Shown: positions 52,770 through 62,926, counted from the first letter of the stretch. The stretch is 64,000 nt of DNA from Nocardia bhagyanarayanae (GCF_006716565.1 NZ_VFPG01000001.1:2976001-3040000); one strand, 5' to 3'. Numbers and translations are program-made. The notes: generated by a model not told the origin, from the sequence alone.

Positions 52770-54113
52770 TCAGCTGGCCGAGCGTTCGTCGCGCAGACCG
52801 GGCAGCCAGGTCGCGGCCAGCTGCATGAACGGCACCTCGGCGTCCAGCTGGGCCAGGATGCCCACCGAGCCGCCGAGCACCCGGAAGATCATCACGTGTT
52901 CGGCCGGAAGTTGCAGCGCCCGAGCCGTTTTCATCTCCGCGCTGTTGAAGTCGGTCGCCTTGCCCGCGACGCGCTGCATCCACCTGCGGGTGAAGTGGAA
53001 CGAATCGGTCTTGATCGGGTCGGCGAACGGCCGCAGGTAGTCGGCGATTTCCTTGTGGGTGACGGTGCGGCCGGGGATCACCCATCCGTTGTCGTACATC
53101 AACTGGGTCAGCCCGTCGTAGTCCTCCTCGACGGCCATCGCCAGCATCCGCCCGAGGATCTCGGGGAAACCGTTGGGCAGCGGCGCGCACGCGCCGAAAT
53201 CGATCACGGCCAGCCTGCCGTCGGCCATGGCCATGAAGTTGCCCGGATGCGGATCGGCGTGCAGCAGTCCGACGGTCTCGGGCGAGGAGAAGTGGAAACG
53301 CCCCATCAGCAGCGCGACCCGGTTGCGCAGGGCCAGTGTGCCGTCCGGATCCTCGGCGCCCGCCTTGATGATCTGGGACACAGGGGTCCCCTCGAGCCAT
53401 TCGGTCACGATCACCTTCGGCGCGGAGGCCACCACCTTGGGCACCACGATCTCGGGGTGCCCGTCGAAGGCCTTGGCGAACGCACGCTGGTTCGCGGCCT
53501 CGTTGCGATAGTCCAGCTCCTCCTCGGTGCGCTCGGTGATCTCGGCCAGGATCGGCTTGACGTCCGCGCCGGGGATCACCGAGGAGATCAGGCCGGTCAT
53601 CCGCGACAGCGTCTTGAGATCGGCGCGCAGCGCCTCGTCGGCGCCCGGGTACTGCACCTTCACCGCCACGGTGCGACCGTCCGACCACACCGCCTTGTGC
53701 ACCTGTCCGATGCTCGCCGAGGCGGACGGGGCGTCCTCGAAGGAACGGAAGCGCTGCCGCCACTGGGTGCCGAGTTGCTGATCCAGCACCCGGTGCACCG
53801 TCTCGGCGGGCATCGGCGGCGCGGCGGCCTGCAACTTGGTCAGCGCGTCGCGGTAGTGCTCGCCGAACTCCTCGGGAACCGCGGCCTCCATCACACTCAG
53901 CGCCTGCCCGAACTTCATCGCGCCGCCCTTGAGCTCGCCCAACACGGTGAACAGCTGTTCGGCGGCACGCTGGTTCAGCTGCGCGCTGATCTCTCCCTTG
54001 TCACCGCCCGCGAGCCTCTTGCCGAAGCCGACGGCGGCCCGACCGGCGATACCCAGCGGAATCTTGGCTAACTTGGCGTTGCGGGACGAGCCACGGCGCA
54101 CGATCTCAGACAC
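52770..54113 (-). CDS. ABC1/UbiB-type atypical kinase
   Basis: 447 residues. The UbiB-family KxGQ motif is GGAMKFGQALSVMEAAVPEEF (about residues 63-83), the Ala-rich loop SASASIGQVHKAVW (about residues 130-143), VKVQYPG with the catalytic lysine, LLHADPHPGNFMAM (about residue 300) and VIDFGACAPLP (DFG, about residue 318). Such proteins are ATPases in quinone or lipid metabolism; the M. tuberculosis neighbour Rv3197 has been linked to a WhiB7-dependent macrolide tolerance, which fits its place beside whiB7. CATGAT ends 6 bases before GTG 54113, another leaderless candidate, though GGGGAG is also adjacent. Confidence 0.91.
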   Translation of the reverse strand: MSEIVRRGSSRNAKLAKIPLGIAGRAAVGFGKRLAGGDKGEISAQLNQRAAEQLFTVLGELKGGAMKFGQALSVMEAAVPEEFGEHYRDALTKLQAAAPPMPAETVHRVLDQQLGTQWRQRFRSFEDAPSASASIGQVHKAVWSDGRTVAVKVQYPGADEALRADLKTLSRMTGLISSVIPGADVKPILAEITERTEEELDYRNEAANQRAFAKAFDGHPEIVVPKVVASAPKVIVTEWLEGTPVSQIIKAGAEDPDGTLALRNRVALLMGRFHFSSPETVGLLHADPHPGNFMAMADGRLAVIDFGACAPLPNGFPEILGRMLAMAVEEDYDGLTQLMYDNGWVIPGRTVTHKEIADYLRPFADPIKTDSFHFTRRWMQRVAGKATDFNSAEMKTARALQLPAEHVMIFRVLGGSVGILAQLDAEVPFMQLAATWLPGLRDERSAS

Positions 54114-54171
54114 CTCCCCATCATGGCCGAAGCACCCGGAGCTGTGCCATGGCAATTGGAAGTTTTCGATC

Positions 54172-55038
54172 TCACGTTGCGCTCCCCGCGCCGATCGTGC
54201 GACAACCACAGGCGGCGTGTGGCGCCCAGTACCTTCGCTGGAGCAAGTGCGAATCGAGGTCCAACTCGAGCGTGGCGTCCAGCGTCGCGGGCGGCCGGCG
54301 CGGCGAGCAGTCCAGGATCGCCTCGAGTTCGCCGAGCGCGAGCGCCGCCGTCGCCGCGATGGCGGCGGGCGAGGCGTGCCCGACCCGGCCGAGCAGCTGG
54401 GCGGCGAGGTGCGGCCACTCCGCGTCGTAGTCGACCCGCGTCAGATCGGCGCAGCGCAGGCAGCTGGTCTCGCCCGGCAGCACCAGCGGGCCGACGACGC
54501 CCGTTCCGTCGCGCACGCGCACCGGGAGATGCGGAATGCGGTGCAGCACAAGTGCGCTCGCCAACCGCGGATCGGTGACCACGGTGTCGGCCAGCACCAC
54601 GAGATCGTCGGCGCGTGGTCCCGTGACCACGGCCTCCGGCGCGTCCCCGCGCGACCGCGCCGGACGGATGCCGACGCGGCGCAATCCCGCCGAGATCGCG
54701 TCCGAGAGCGGCCCGAGACCGTGCACCCGCACCGTGCGGATCGGCCCGGGACGGTCCCGCGGCTGCACCAGCAAACCCGCGGCATCGATCTCCTCCAGCA
54801 GCGTGACGGCGCGTTCGGCGGCGATCCCACTACGGCCCGCCTGCCACAGGATCTGCGGCCGGGTCCGTAGCCCATCGAGCAGGCGGAGGAAGCCGAGGAC
54901 GGTCTGGGTGTCCAGGTCCGGCGGTTCCAGGAGCAGTGCGCGTTCCGGATCCCAGCCGAGCTGGACCACACCGGACGGGCGAACGAGGATCGTCACCCGG
55001 GGGTGCAGCATCGGGCCCTGCGGGCGCAACGTGGTCAT
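54172..55038 (-). CDS. orphan E1-like (ThiF/TOMM cyclodehydratase-type) protein
   Basis: 288 residues. The N-terminal 100 resemble the leader-peptide-recognition part of TOMM proteins (LHPRVTILVRPSGVVQLGW, LLEEIDAAGLLV). Then a Rossmann-like VRVHGLGPLSDAISAGLRRVG (about residues 108-128) and the E1-like stretch DLVVLADTVVTDPRLASALVLHRIPHLPVRVRDGTGVVGPLVLPGETSCLRCADLTR with CLRC; a late CGC is near the C-terminus. No YcaO partner or precursor peptide is nearby, so its role is unknown. CATACT ends 7 bases before ATG 55038. Equivalent to Rv3196 by position. Confidence 0.78.
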   Translation of the reverse strand: MTTLRPQGPMLHPRVTILVRPSGVVQLGWDPERALLLEPPDLDTQTVLGFLRLLDGLRTRPQILWQAGRSGIAAERAVTLLEEIDAAGLLVQPRDRPGPIRTVRVHGLGPLSDAISAGLRRVGIRPARSRGDAPEAVVTGPRADDLVVLADTVVTDPRLASALVLHRIPHLPVRVRDGTGVVGPLVLPGETSCLRCADLTRVDYDAEWPHLAAQLLGRVGHASPAAIAATAALALGELEAILDCSPRRPPATLDATLELDLDSHLLQRRYWAPHAACGCRTIGAGSAT

Positions 55039-55127
55039 GCCCAGCAGTATGCGCACCACGCCCTACGCGAACGGGCGCGAAACCCGAGGTTATCCACAGG
55101 AATTCGCGCTGTTCACAGGGGAAATTC

Positions 55128-56543
55128 TCAGGACTTGTCGTCGTCCTTGCCCAGGTCGGGTGCGTCCGGTCCGTCGCCGCCCTCGCGCTCGGCCTCCGCG
55201 CGCTCGCGCGCCTCGGTCTCCGCCAGCTGCGCCAGCGGGTCGTCGAACGCGGTCGCGCCGCCGCCGATGACCGAGTCGATGAAGCCTGCGGGGTTGTCCA
55301 GGTCATCGGAGTCGGGCAGCAGGTCCGGGTGCGCCCAGACGCCGTCGCGGGCGTCGATACCCGCGTCGGTGGTCAGCCGACGCCACAGCTGCGCCGCCTC
55401 GCGCAGCTTGCGCGGCCGCAACTCCAGGCCGACCAGGGTGGCGAAGGTCTGCTCGGCGGGCCCGCCGGTGGCGCGGCGGCGGCGCAGCGTCTCCGCCAGC
55501 GCGCCCGCGCCGGGCAGCCGGTCGCCGACCGCGTCGATCACCACGACCTGCACCCAGCCCTCGATCAGGGCGAGCAGTGTCTCGAGCCGTTCCAGCGCCT
55601 GCTTCTGCTCCGGCGTGGTCTGCGGTTCGAACGCGCCCTGCGCCAGGATCTCCTCGAGCTTCGACGGGTCGGTCAGCGACATCGGGTCGATGCCCTGGGC
55701 GGCCTGCTCGAGCGCGGAGAAGTCCATCTTGATGCCGCGCGCGTAGTCCTCGACCGCGCCGAGCACCTGCTGGCGCAACCACGGCACGTGCGCGAACAGC
55801 CGCTGGTGGGCCGCTTCCCGCGCCGCGAGGAACACCAGGATCTCGCTCTCCGGCTGTTCCAAGCCCGCGCTGAACTCCGCGATCGCGGTGGGCAGCAGCG
55901 CGCCGGTGCCGGTCGGGCCGAGCGGCAGACCGATATCGGTGGAGGTCAGCACCTCCTTGGCCAGCTGGCCGAGCGCCTGGCCGAGCTGCGAGCCGAACGC
56001 GAGGCCGCCCATCTGGCCGAGCATGCCGACCATCGGCGCGGCGAATTCCCTGGCCTCCTCGGGTAGTTGCGCGGTCCACATGCCCGCGATCTGCTCGGCG
56101 ACCGGGTCGCACAACCGCTTCCAGGTGGACAGCGTCTCCTCGATCCAGTCGTTGGCCGTCCACGCCACGGTCTTCGTCGCGCCGGCGGGCAGCGTCGTCG
56201 CGCCGTCGAGCCATAGTTCGGCGAGGCGCGCCGCGTCGGCCACCGCCTTCTGGGTGCTCGCCGAGACGGGCGTCACACCGGAGCCGAGCTGCTGGCGCGC
56301 CAGGCGCTTGGCGACGTCGTAGTTGACCGGACCCGCGGACGCGCCGCCGGGTTGCCCCATGCCGCTGAGCATTTGACCGAGCGAGGTCAGCATCTGGCCG
56401 AGCTGCGCGGGGTCGAATCCCGCCGCGCCGCCGCCGATCGGGAAGCCGAACGGATTGTTCGCCCCGGGACCGTTCGGCTCCTCGCCGCGCTTGCGCGCGT
56501 CGTCGTCGTCACGGTTCGAGAATCCGAACGGGAAGTCAGTCAT
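55128..56543 (-). CDS. zincin-like metalloprotease/hydrolase (DUF2342 type)
   Basis: 471 residues. Low-complexity N-terminus rich in Gly, Asp and Gln (residues 1-60), then a helical core. The metal-binding-like segment ILVFLAAREAAHQRLFAHVPW (about residues 225-245) replaces HExxH by a modified form, as in the DUF2342 zincin-like family; later EGWVQVVVIDAVGDRLPGAGAL is another family landmark. The acidic C-tail (EREGGDGPDAPDLGKDDDKS) is disordered. Equivalent to Rv3195. Peptidase activity is not established for the family. TAACGT ends 7 bases before ATG 56543. Confidence 0.83.
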   Translation of the reverse strand: MTDFPFGFSNRDDDDARKRGEEPNGPGANNPFGFPIGGGAAGFDPAQLGQMLTSLGQMLSGMGQPGGASAGPVNYDVAKRLARQQLGSGVTPVSASTQKAVADAARLAELWLDGATTLPAGATKTVAWTANDWIEETLSTWKRLCDPVAEQIAGMWTAQLPEEAREFAAPMVGMLGQMGGLAFGSQLGQALGQLAKEVLTSTDIGLPLGPTGTGALLPTAIAEFSAGLEQPESEILVFLAAREAAHQRLFAHVPWLRQQVLGAVEDYARGIKMDFSALEQAAQGIDPMSLTDPSKLEEILAQGAFEPQTTPEQKQALERLETLLALIEGWVQVVVIDAVGDRLPGAGALAETLRRRRATGGPAEQTFATLVGLELRPRKLREAAQLWRRLTTDAGIDARDGVWAHPDLLPDSDDLDNPAGFIDSVIGGGATAFDDPLAQLAETEARERAEAEREGGDGPDAPDLGKDDDKS

Positions 56544-56704
56544 GCCTCTAACGTTACGCGCGGACAATCGGCGCGCGACGTGGGCGGCCCGTGCTCGACC
56601 AGCTGGCGGGTCCTTTACGCGCACAGCGAACGAGCGTGCGGCGCGCGGCGCGGATTCCGCGCCTGCGCCGTCCGCCGCCGGGGAGGATCACTATGGTGGG
56701 CGGG

Positions 56705-57730
56705 GTGAATCGTCGGATCCTCACCCTCCTGGCCGCGCTCGTTCCGGTGCTCGTGCTGGGTGTCATCGGCACCGTGGTCAAGGTGCCGTTCGTCGCGCTC
56801 GGACCCGGGCCCACCTTCAACACGCTCGGCGAGGTCGACGGCAAGCAGGTCGTCGACGTGGTCGGCGCCGAACTCGATCCGACGAGCGGGCACCTGAACA
56901 TGACCACGGTGGCGGTGCGCGACGGGCTGAACCTGTTCGAGGCCTTCGGCTTCTGGGTGAGCGGCCAGCACGGTCTCGTCCCGCGCGCCGAGGTGTATCC
57001 GCCCGGCGTGCCGCGCGAGGAGATCGACAAGTCCAACCAGCAGGAGTTCAAGGACTCCGAGGGCAACGCCGAGGTCGCGGCGCTGCACTACCTGAAGCTG
57101 CCGACCGTCGTACTGATCCGCAACGTCGGCGACGACGCCCCGGCCAAGGACGTGCTTCGCCCCGGTGACCAGATCGTCAGCGTCGACGGCGCGCCCATCG
57201 CGACCCCCAAAGACCTCGTGTCCGCGGTGTCCTCGCTGCCCCCGGGCAGCCGCCTGAGCGTGGTGGTCCGCCGCGACAACGCCGAGCGGACCGAGATCGT
57301 CACCCTGGGCGCGCGTCCGGACGACCCGGCCAAGGGCTACCTCGGCGTCACACCGGGCGAGGGCGCGCTGCCGCCCATGGGGGTCACCTTCAACCTCGCC
57401 GACATCGGCGGCCCGTCGGCGGGCCTGATGTTCAGCCTCGCCCTGATCGACAAGCTGAGCCCCGGCGATCTGGACGGCGGCAAGTTCGTCGCGGGCACCG
57501 GCACCATCGACAAGGAAGGCGCGGTCGGCCCGATCGGCGGCATCCAATACAAGATGATGGCCGCGCGCGAGGCGGGCGCCGAGACCTTCCTGGTGCCCGC
57601 GGCCAACTGCAACGAGGCCAGGCAGCGCACCCCCGAAGGCTTGCGCCTTGTCAAGGTGGAGACGCTCGACGGCGCGGTGCAGTCGCTGAACGCGATCAAC
57701 GCGGGCGCCGAGGCGCCGAGCTGCGGCTGA
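56705..57730 (+). CDS. membrane-anchored PDZ and Lon-type (S16) protease
   Basis: 341 residues from GTG 56705. One N-terminal anchor (ILTLLAALVPVLVLGVIGTVV), then a PDZ-like domain (about residues 120-200: VGDDAPAKDVLRPGDQIVSVDGAPI), then the S16 proteolytic domain with GGPSAGLMFSLALIDKL (catalytic Ser near residue 238) and IGGIQYKMMAAREAGAETFLVP (catalytic Lys near residue 283). This YlbL/Rv3194c-type protein is secreted-face. ATG 56693 has GGGGAGG upstream, but homologues I recall begin at MNRRILTL and TATGGT ends 7 bases before GTG 56705, so the shorter form is preferred. Confidence 0.9.
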   Translation: MNRRILTLLAALVPVLVLGVIGTVVKVPFVALGPGPTFNTLGEVDGKQVVDVVGAELDPTSGHLNMTTVAVRDGLNLFEAFGFWVSGQHGLVPRAEVYPPGVPREEIDKSNQQEFKDSEGNAEVAALHYLKLPTVVLIRNVGDDAPAKDVLRPGDQIVSVDGAPIATPKDLVSAVSSLPPGSRLSVVVRRDNAERTEIVTLGARPDDPAKGYLGVTPGEGALPPMGVTFNLADIGGPSAGLMFSLALIDKLSPGDLDGGKFVAGTGTIDKEGAVGPIGGIQYKMMAAREAGAETFLVPAANCNEARQRTPEGLRLVKVETLDGAVQSLNAINAGAEAPSCG

Positions 57731-57742
57731 TCCCGCGGCCGA

Positions 57743-58333
57743 TCAGTCCAGCGTGTGGTGCAGCGCCTCGATGAGGTTCGGCGCCAGGTTCGGGTAGGTC
57801 CGCAGGTCGAGATCGCCGAAATCGTCCTCGTCGTCCTGCGGGCGCACCTGCAACAGCGACAGCGACGCGCCGTCGCGCAGCACGGCGGCGAACAGGCGCG
57901 CCTCGCGACGGCCGGGATGCGCCTCGGCGGCGGCGCGGGCCGCGGCGTCGGCGGCCTCGTGGTCGGCGAGCAGCGGGGCAAGCGCGTCGTCGAGGGTGCT
58001 CTCGGCGTCCGGCGGCAGGACCACGATCTCCTGCACCAGCACACAGCCTTTGACGGCGGGCGGCCAGCTCGTGGTGGCGAGGAATTCGTCGAGGGCCATC
58101 GAACCGCCGGTGATGTCGTCGGGCAACGGCTCCTGCGCGATCGGCGTCAGCTCGTCGCCCTGGTCGATCTGATCGAGCAGGCCCGGCTCGGCCGCGACCA
58201 GATCGGCGGTCGGCACCAGCGCGAACATCTGCGGCGGACGGCCCCAGCCCTCGGCGTCGGCGAACTCCGCGACTTCCCGGACGGCGCGGGACAGGACAAC
58301 CTCGGCGTGCAGATCGGCGTTCACGGTGGACAT
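57743..58333 (-). CDS. PPA1309-type conserved actinobacterial protein
   Basis: 196 residues. Recognised from DAEGWGRPPQMFALVPTADLVAAEPGL, then AVKGCVLVQEIVVLPPDAES, and LRTYPNLAPNLIEALHHTLD at the end. The family is restricted to actinobacteria and often adjacent to the PDZ-S16 protease; function unknown. It has no signal peptide or membrane segment and is acidic. It converges on the protease gene with 12 bases between stops and is divergent from the UPF0182 gene by about 200 bases. Confidence 0.85.
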   Translation of the reverse strand: MSTVNADLHAEVVLSRAVREVAEFADAEGWGRPPQMFALVPTADLVAAEPGLLDQIDQGDELTPIAQEPLPDDITGGSMALDEFLATTSWPPAVKGCVLVQEIVVLPPDAESTLDDALAPLLADHEAADAAARAAAEAHPGRREARLFAAVLRDGASLSLLQVRPQDDEDDFGDLDLRTYPNLAPNLIEALHHTLD

Positions 58334-58535
58334 CCTCGCATCACCGCCGCGAGCCGATCGGCGAAGCCACCGAAATCGGTTCCGCCGAGCTCACCGAGGC
58401 CACACACGACGTCGCGATGTCCGTTTCCGTAGAGTGGGCGCCAGACGGTCCGCGAGGACCGAACCGCAACGTCGGAATGCGGCGCACCGACCGAATACGC
58501 CGGTCGCGCGCCGCCGGACCCTGGAGAGTGGCACC

Positions 58536-61517
58536 GTGGGCATGCGGCCCCCAACCGGCTTACCTTCGTTGTCCCGACGCAGCCGAGTGCTGCTGGTGGC
58601 GGCCATCATCCTGGCGGCGTTGCTGCTGTTGGGACCGCGGCTGACCGACACCTACACCAACTGGCTGTGGTTCGGTGAGGTCGGTTTCCGCGACGTGTAT
58701 CTCACCGTGCTGCGGACCCGCATCCTGCTGTTCCTCGCGGTGGCGGTGTTCGTCGGTCTCGTGGTCTGGCTTGCGTTGCTGCTGGCCTATCGGACCAGGC
58801 CGGTGTTCGTCCCCGTCGCCGGGCCGAACGATCCGATCGCGCGCTACCGCACCACCGTGATGAGCAAGCTCAGGCTGTTCGGCATCGGCATCCCGGTGCT
58901 GCTCGGTCTGCTCTCCGGCCTGGTGGCGCAGTCGAACTGGGTGACGGTGCAGCTGTTCCTCAACGGCGGCTCGTTCGGCGAGACGGATCCGCAGTTCGGC
59001 CTCGACGTCGGCTTCTACGCCTTCGATCTGCCGTTCTACCGGATGGTGCTGAACTGGCTCTTCGTCGCGGTGGTCATCGCGTTCTTCGCGAACCTGGTGA
59101 CGCACTACATCTTCGGCGGCCTGCGGCTGAGCGGGCGCGAGGGGACGCTCACCAAGCCCGCGCGCATCCAGCTCGCGGTGCTGGCCGGAATCTTCGTGCT
59201 GCTCAAGGCGATCGCGTACTGGTTCGACCGCTACGAGCTGCTTTCCAGCGCACGCAAGGAGCCCACCTTCACCGGCGGTTCGTTCACCGACATCAACGCG
59301 GTGCTGCCCGCCAAGCTGATCCTGCTGTCCATCGCGGTGATCTGCGCGCTGGCATTCTTCGCGGGGATCGTGCTTCGCGACCTGCGGGTGCCCGCCATGG
59401 CCGCCGCGCTGCTCGTGCTCTCCTCGATCCTGGTCGGCGCGGTGTGGCCGCTGGTGGTCGAGCAGTTCTCGGTGCGCCCGAACGCCGCGGACAAGGAGTC
59501 GGAATACATCGAGCGCAACATCGCCGCGACCAGGCAGGCGTTCGGCATCACCGACGACAAGGTCGAGTACCAGAACTACAAGGGCGACGGCACCAAGAAC
59601 CCGCGCGACGTTCCCGCCGACCGCACCACCATCTCCAACATCCGGCTGCTCGACCCGAACATCCTGTCGCCCACCTTCACTCAGCTGCGCCAGCTGAAGA
59701 ACTTCTACGGCTTCCCCAACCCGCTCGACATCGACCGCTACACCATCGGCGACGAGGTCCAGGACTACATCGTCGCGGCGCGTGAGCTGGAGCCGCAGAG
59801 CCTCAAGGACAACCAGACCGACTGGATCAACCGGCACACCGTCTATACCCACGGCAACGGCTTCGTCGCCGCCCCGGCCAACCGCATCAACAAGGCGGCG
59901 GCCAAGGACGCGACCGTCGCGGGCAGCAGCGACAGCGGTTCTCCGGTGTTCGACGACGGCCCGATGAGCTTCGTCAGCGACATCTCCACGCCGCAGGACC
60001 GCCAGGCCATCAAGGTCGACCAGCCGCGAATCTACTTCGGTGAGCTGATCTCCCAGTCCGACGCCGACTACGCCATCGTCGGCGCGGCAGGGCAGCCCGC
60101 GCGCGAATACGACCTGGACAACGTGCAGTACACCTACACCGGTTCCGGCGGCGTGCCGATCGGGTCCTGGTTCAACCGGCTCGCCTTCGCCGCCAAGTAC
60201 GCCGAGCGCAACATTCTGTTCTCCGGCGCCATCGGTGACGACTCCAAGATCATCTTCAACCGCGATCCGCGCGAGCGGGTCGAGAAGGTCGCGCCCTGGC
60301 TGACCGCCGACGGCAACGCCTACCCCGCGGTGGTGGACAAGCGCATCGTGTGGATCGTGGACGCCTACACCACGCTGGACAACTACCCGTACGCGCAGAG
60401 CACCTCGCTGGAGGGCGCGGTCGAGGACAGCGTCGACAAGAAGACCGGACGGCTGCTGCCCCGCAAGGAGGTCAGCTACATCCGCAACTCGGTGAAGGCG
60501 ACCGTCGACGCCTACGACGGCACCGTCACCCTGTACGAGGTGGACAGCGCCGATCCGGTGCTGAAGGCTTGGCGCGGGGTGTTCCCGAACGCGGTGAAGC
60601 CGGAAGGCGACATCTCGGCGGAACTGCGCTCGCACTTCCGCTACCCCGAGGACCTGTTCAAGGTGCAGCGCGAGATGCTCAGCAAGTACCACGTGAACGA
60701 TCCCCGAGAGTTCTTCACCAACAACGCGTTCTGGTCGGTGCCCAGCGATCCGACGATCGAGGGCGGCACCTTCAAGCAGCCGCCGTACTACGCGCTCGTC
60801 GGTGACCCGAAGACCGGACGGCCGGAGTTCAATCTGACCAGCGCTATGGTCGGCTTCAACCGGCAGTACCTGTCGGCCTATATCTCGGTGAGCTCGGATC
60901 CGCAGAACTACGGCAAGTTCACGGTCTTGCAGTTGCCGACGGATTCGCAGACGCAGGGTCCGCAGCAAACGCAGAACACGATGACCATCAACGACGAGGT
61001 CTCGCGCGACAAGACGCTGTTGCAGGGCTCCAACAAGATCAAATACGGCAATCTGCTCACCCTGCCGATCGCGGACGGCGGCATTCTCTACGTCGAGCCG
61101 CTGTACACCGAACGCAACAGCGGACCGAACACCTCGACCTTCCCCCAGCTGGCCCGCGTGCTCGTGAGCTATCGCGATCCCGCGACCGGGTCGGTGCTCG
61201 TCGGCTACGAGCCGACGCTCGCCGCCGCGCTCGAGAAGATCTTCCCCGGCAGCGGCAGCGCCGCGACGGCGCCGAAGGCCGAGACGCCGAACCAACAGGG
61301 GACGACCCCGCCGCCGAACCAGGACGTCACCGCGCCGCCGCCTGCCCAGGGGACGACCCCGCCGCCGCCGAACGCCAAGGACGCGGCGGTCGTGGAACTG
61401 GACGCCGCCTTGCGCAATGTGCGCGACGCCCAGCGCAGCGGTGACCTCGCCAGTCTCGGTGCGGCGTTCAGCAGGCTGGAGCAGGCGATCAAGGCGTACG
61501 AAGCTAGCGGTCGCTGA
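58536..61517 (+). CDS. UPF0182 family membrane protein
   Basis: 993 residues. The first 310 contain about seven membrane helices (VLLVAAIILAALLLLGPRL at the start). The rest is a large extracytoplasmic domain with family blocks NWLWFGEVGFRDVY, QFGLDVGFYAFDLPFYR, VYTHGNGFVAAPANRIN, YTYTGSGGVPIGSWFNRL, NPRDERVEKVAPWLT-like (RDPRERVEKVAPWLTADGN) and YPEDLFKVQREMLSKYHV. The C-terminal 80 residues are Pro-rich and then helical. Equivalent to Rv3193c. Function unknown. GTG 58536 (MGMRPP) has GGAGAG 8 bases before; ATG 58542 is 14 away. It ends 23 bases before a strong hairpin. Confidence 0.94.
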   Translation: MGMRPPTGLPSLSRRSRVLLVAAIILAALLLLGPRLTDTYTNWLWFGEVGFRDVYLTVLRTRILLFLAVAVFVGLVVWLALLLAYRTRPVFVPVAGPNDPIARYRTTVMSKLRLFGIGIPVLLGLLSGLVAQSNWVTVQLFLNGGSFGETDPQFGLDVGFYAFDLPFYRMVLNWLFVAVVIAFFANLVTHYIFGGLRLSGREGTLTKPARIQLAVLAGIFVLLKAIAYWFDRYELLSSARKEPTFTGGSFTDINAVLPAKLILLSIAVICALAFFAGIVLRDLRVPAMAAALLVLSSILVGAVWPLVVEQFSVRPNAADKESEYIERNIAATRQAFGITDDKVEYQNYKGDGTKNPRDVPADRTTISNIRLLDPNILSPTFTQLRQLKNFYGFPNPLDIDRYTIGDEVQDYIVAARELEPQSLKDNQTDWINRHTVYTHGNGFVAAPANRINKAAAKDATVAGSSDSGSPVFDDGPMSFVSDISTPQDRQAIKVDQPRIYFGELISQSDADYAIVGAAGQPAREYDLDNVQYTYTGSGGVPIGSWFNRLAFAAKYAERNILFSGAIGDDSKIIFNRDPRERVEKVAPWLTADGNAYPAVVDKRIVWIVDAYTTLDNYPYAQSTSLEGAVEDSVDKKTGRLLPRKEVSYIRNSVKATVDAYDGTVTLYEVDSADPVLKAWRGVFPNAVKPEGDISAELRSHFRYPEDLFKVQREMLSKYHVNDPREFFTNNAFWSVPSDPTIEGGTFKQPPYYALVGDPKTGRPEFNLTSAMVGFNRQYLSAYISVSSDPQNYGKFTVLQLPTDSQTQGPQQTQNTMTINDEVSRDKTLLQGSNKIKYGNLLTLPIADGGILYVEPLYTERNSGPNTSTFPQLARVLVSYRDPATGSVLVGYEPTLAAALEKIFPGSGSAATAPKAETPNQQGTTPPPNQDVTAPPPAQGTTPPPPNAKDAAVVELDAALRNVRDAQRSGDLASLGAAFSRLEQAIKAYEASGR

Positions 61518-61540
61518 GCCCGAGCGGCACCGAGAAACAA

Positions 61541-61581
61541 GAAGCGGCGCTGCCATCCCCAGTGATGGCAGCGCCGCTTCT
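61541..61581. terminator. bidirectional hairpin terminator
   Basis: 18-bp perfect stem: AGAAGCGGCGCTGCCATC (61541-61558) and its exact complement at 61564-61581, loop CCAGT. It lies between the convergent UPF0182 and rpf genes. The minus-strand side is followed by TTGTTTC; the plus side has no U-run, as is common in actinobacterial L-shaped terminators. Confidence 0.8.
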
Positions 61582-61611
61582 GTGTGCTGGTGCGGTGACG
61601 GGGTTTCGGCG

Positions 61612-62747
<1,136 letters not shown>

Positions 62748-62777
62748 TTGCCTTCCCCGCGTAGACGTGTGTAATCT
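62748..62777 (+). promoter_or_regulatory. promoter of the initiator tRNA gene
   Basis: TTGCCT (62748-62753), 18 bases, TAATCT (62772-62777). The mature tRNA begins 13 bases after the -10, so a short 5' leader would be removed by RNase P. Confidence 0.6.
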
Positions 62778-62789
62778 GGTGTTCACCGA

Positions 62790-62863
62790 CGCGGGGTGGA
62801 GCAGCTCGGTAGCTCGCTGGGCTCATAACCCAGAGGTCGCAGGTTCAAATCCTGTCCCCGCTA
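62790..62863 (+). tRNA. initiator tRNA-fMet (CAT)
   Basis: 74-base cloverleaf. Acceptor arm CGCGGGG with an unpaired first position (C1 opposite U72), D arm GAGCAGCTCGGTAGCTC, anticodon stem CTGGG/CCCAG around CTCATAA (anticodon CAT), T arm CAGGTTCAAATCCTG. The unpaired 1-72 position and three consecutive G-C pairs at the base of the anticodon stem are marks of the initiator. No CCA is encoded; CCA must be added. Confidence 0.97.
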
Positions 62864-62870
62864 CAAACGG

Positions 62871-62911
62871 CTCGAGGCCGGAGAGATTCCTCTCCGGCCT
62901 CGAGTCATTTT
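62871..62911 (+). terminator. terminator of the tRNA gene
   Basis: 15-bp perfect stem CTCGAGGCCGGAGAG (62871-62885) and its complement (62890-62904) around ATTC, followed by TCATTTT. It lies 8 bases after the tRNA. On the other strand it also faces the end of the secreted protein gene, so it may act both ways. Confidence 0.88.
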
Positions 62912-62926
62912 CGTCTCGGTTCGAGA

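Noticed and set aside
58560..61556. 998-codon minus-strand open frame opposite the UPF0182 gene
   Set aside because: Antisense shadow; composition (Arg, His, Val, Glu, Gln) and no motifs.
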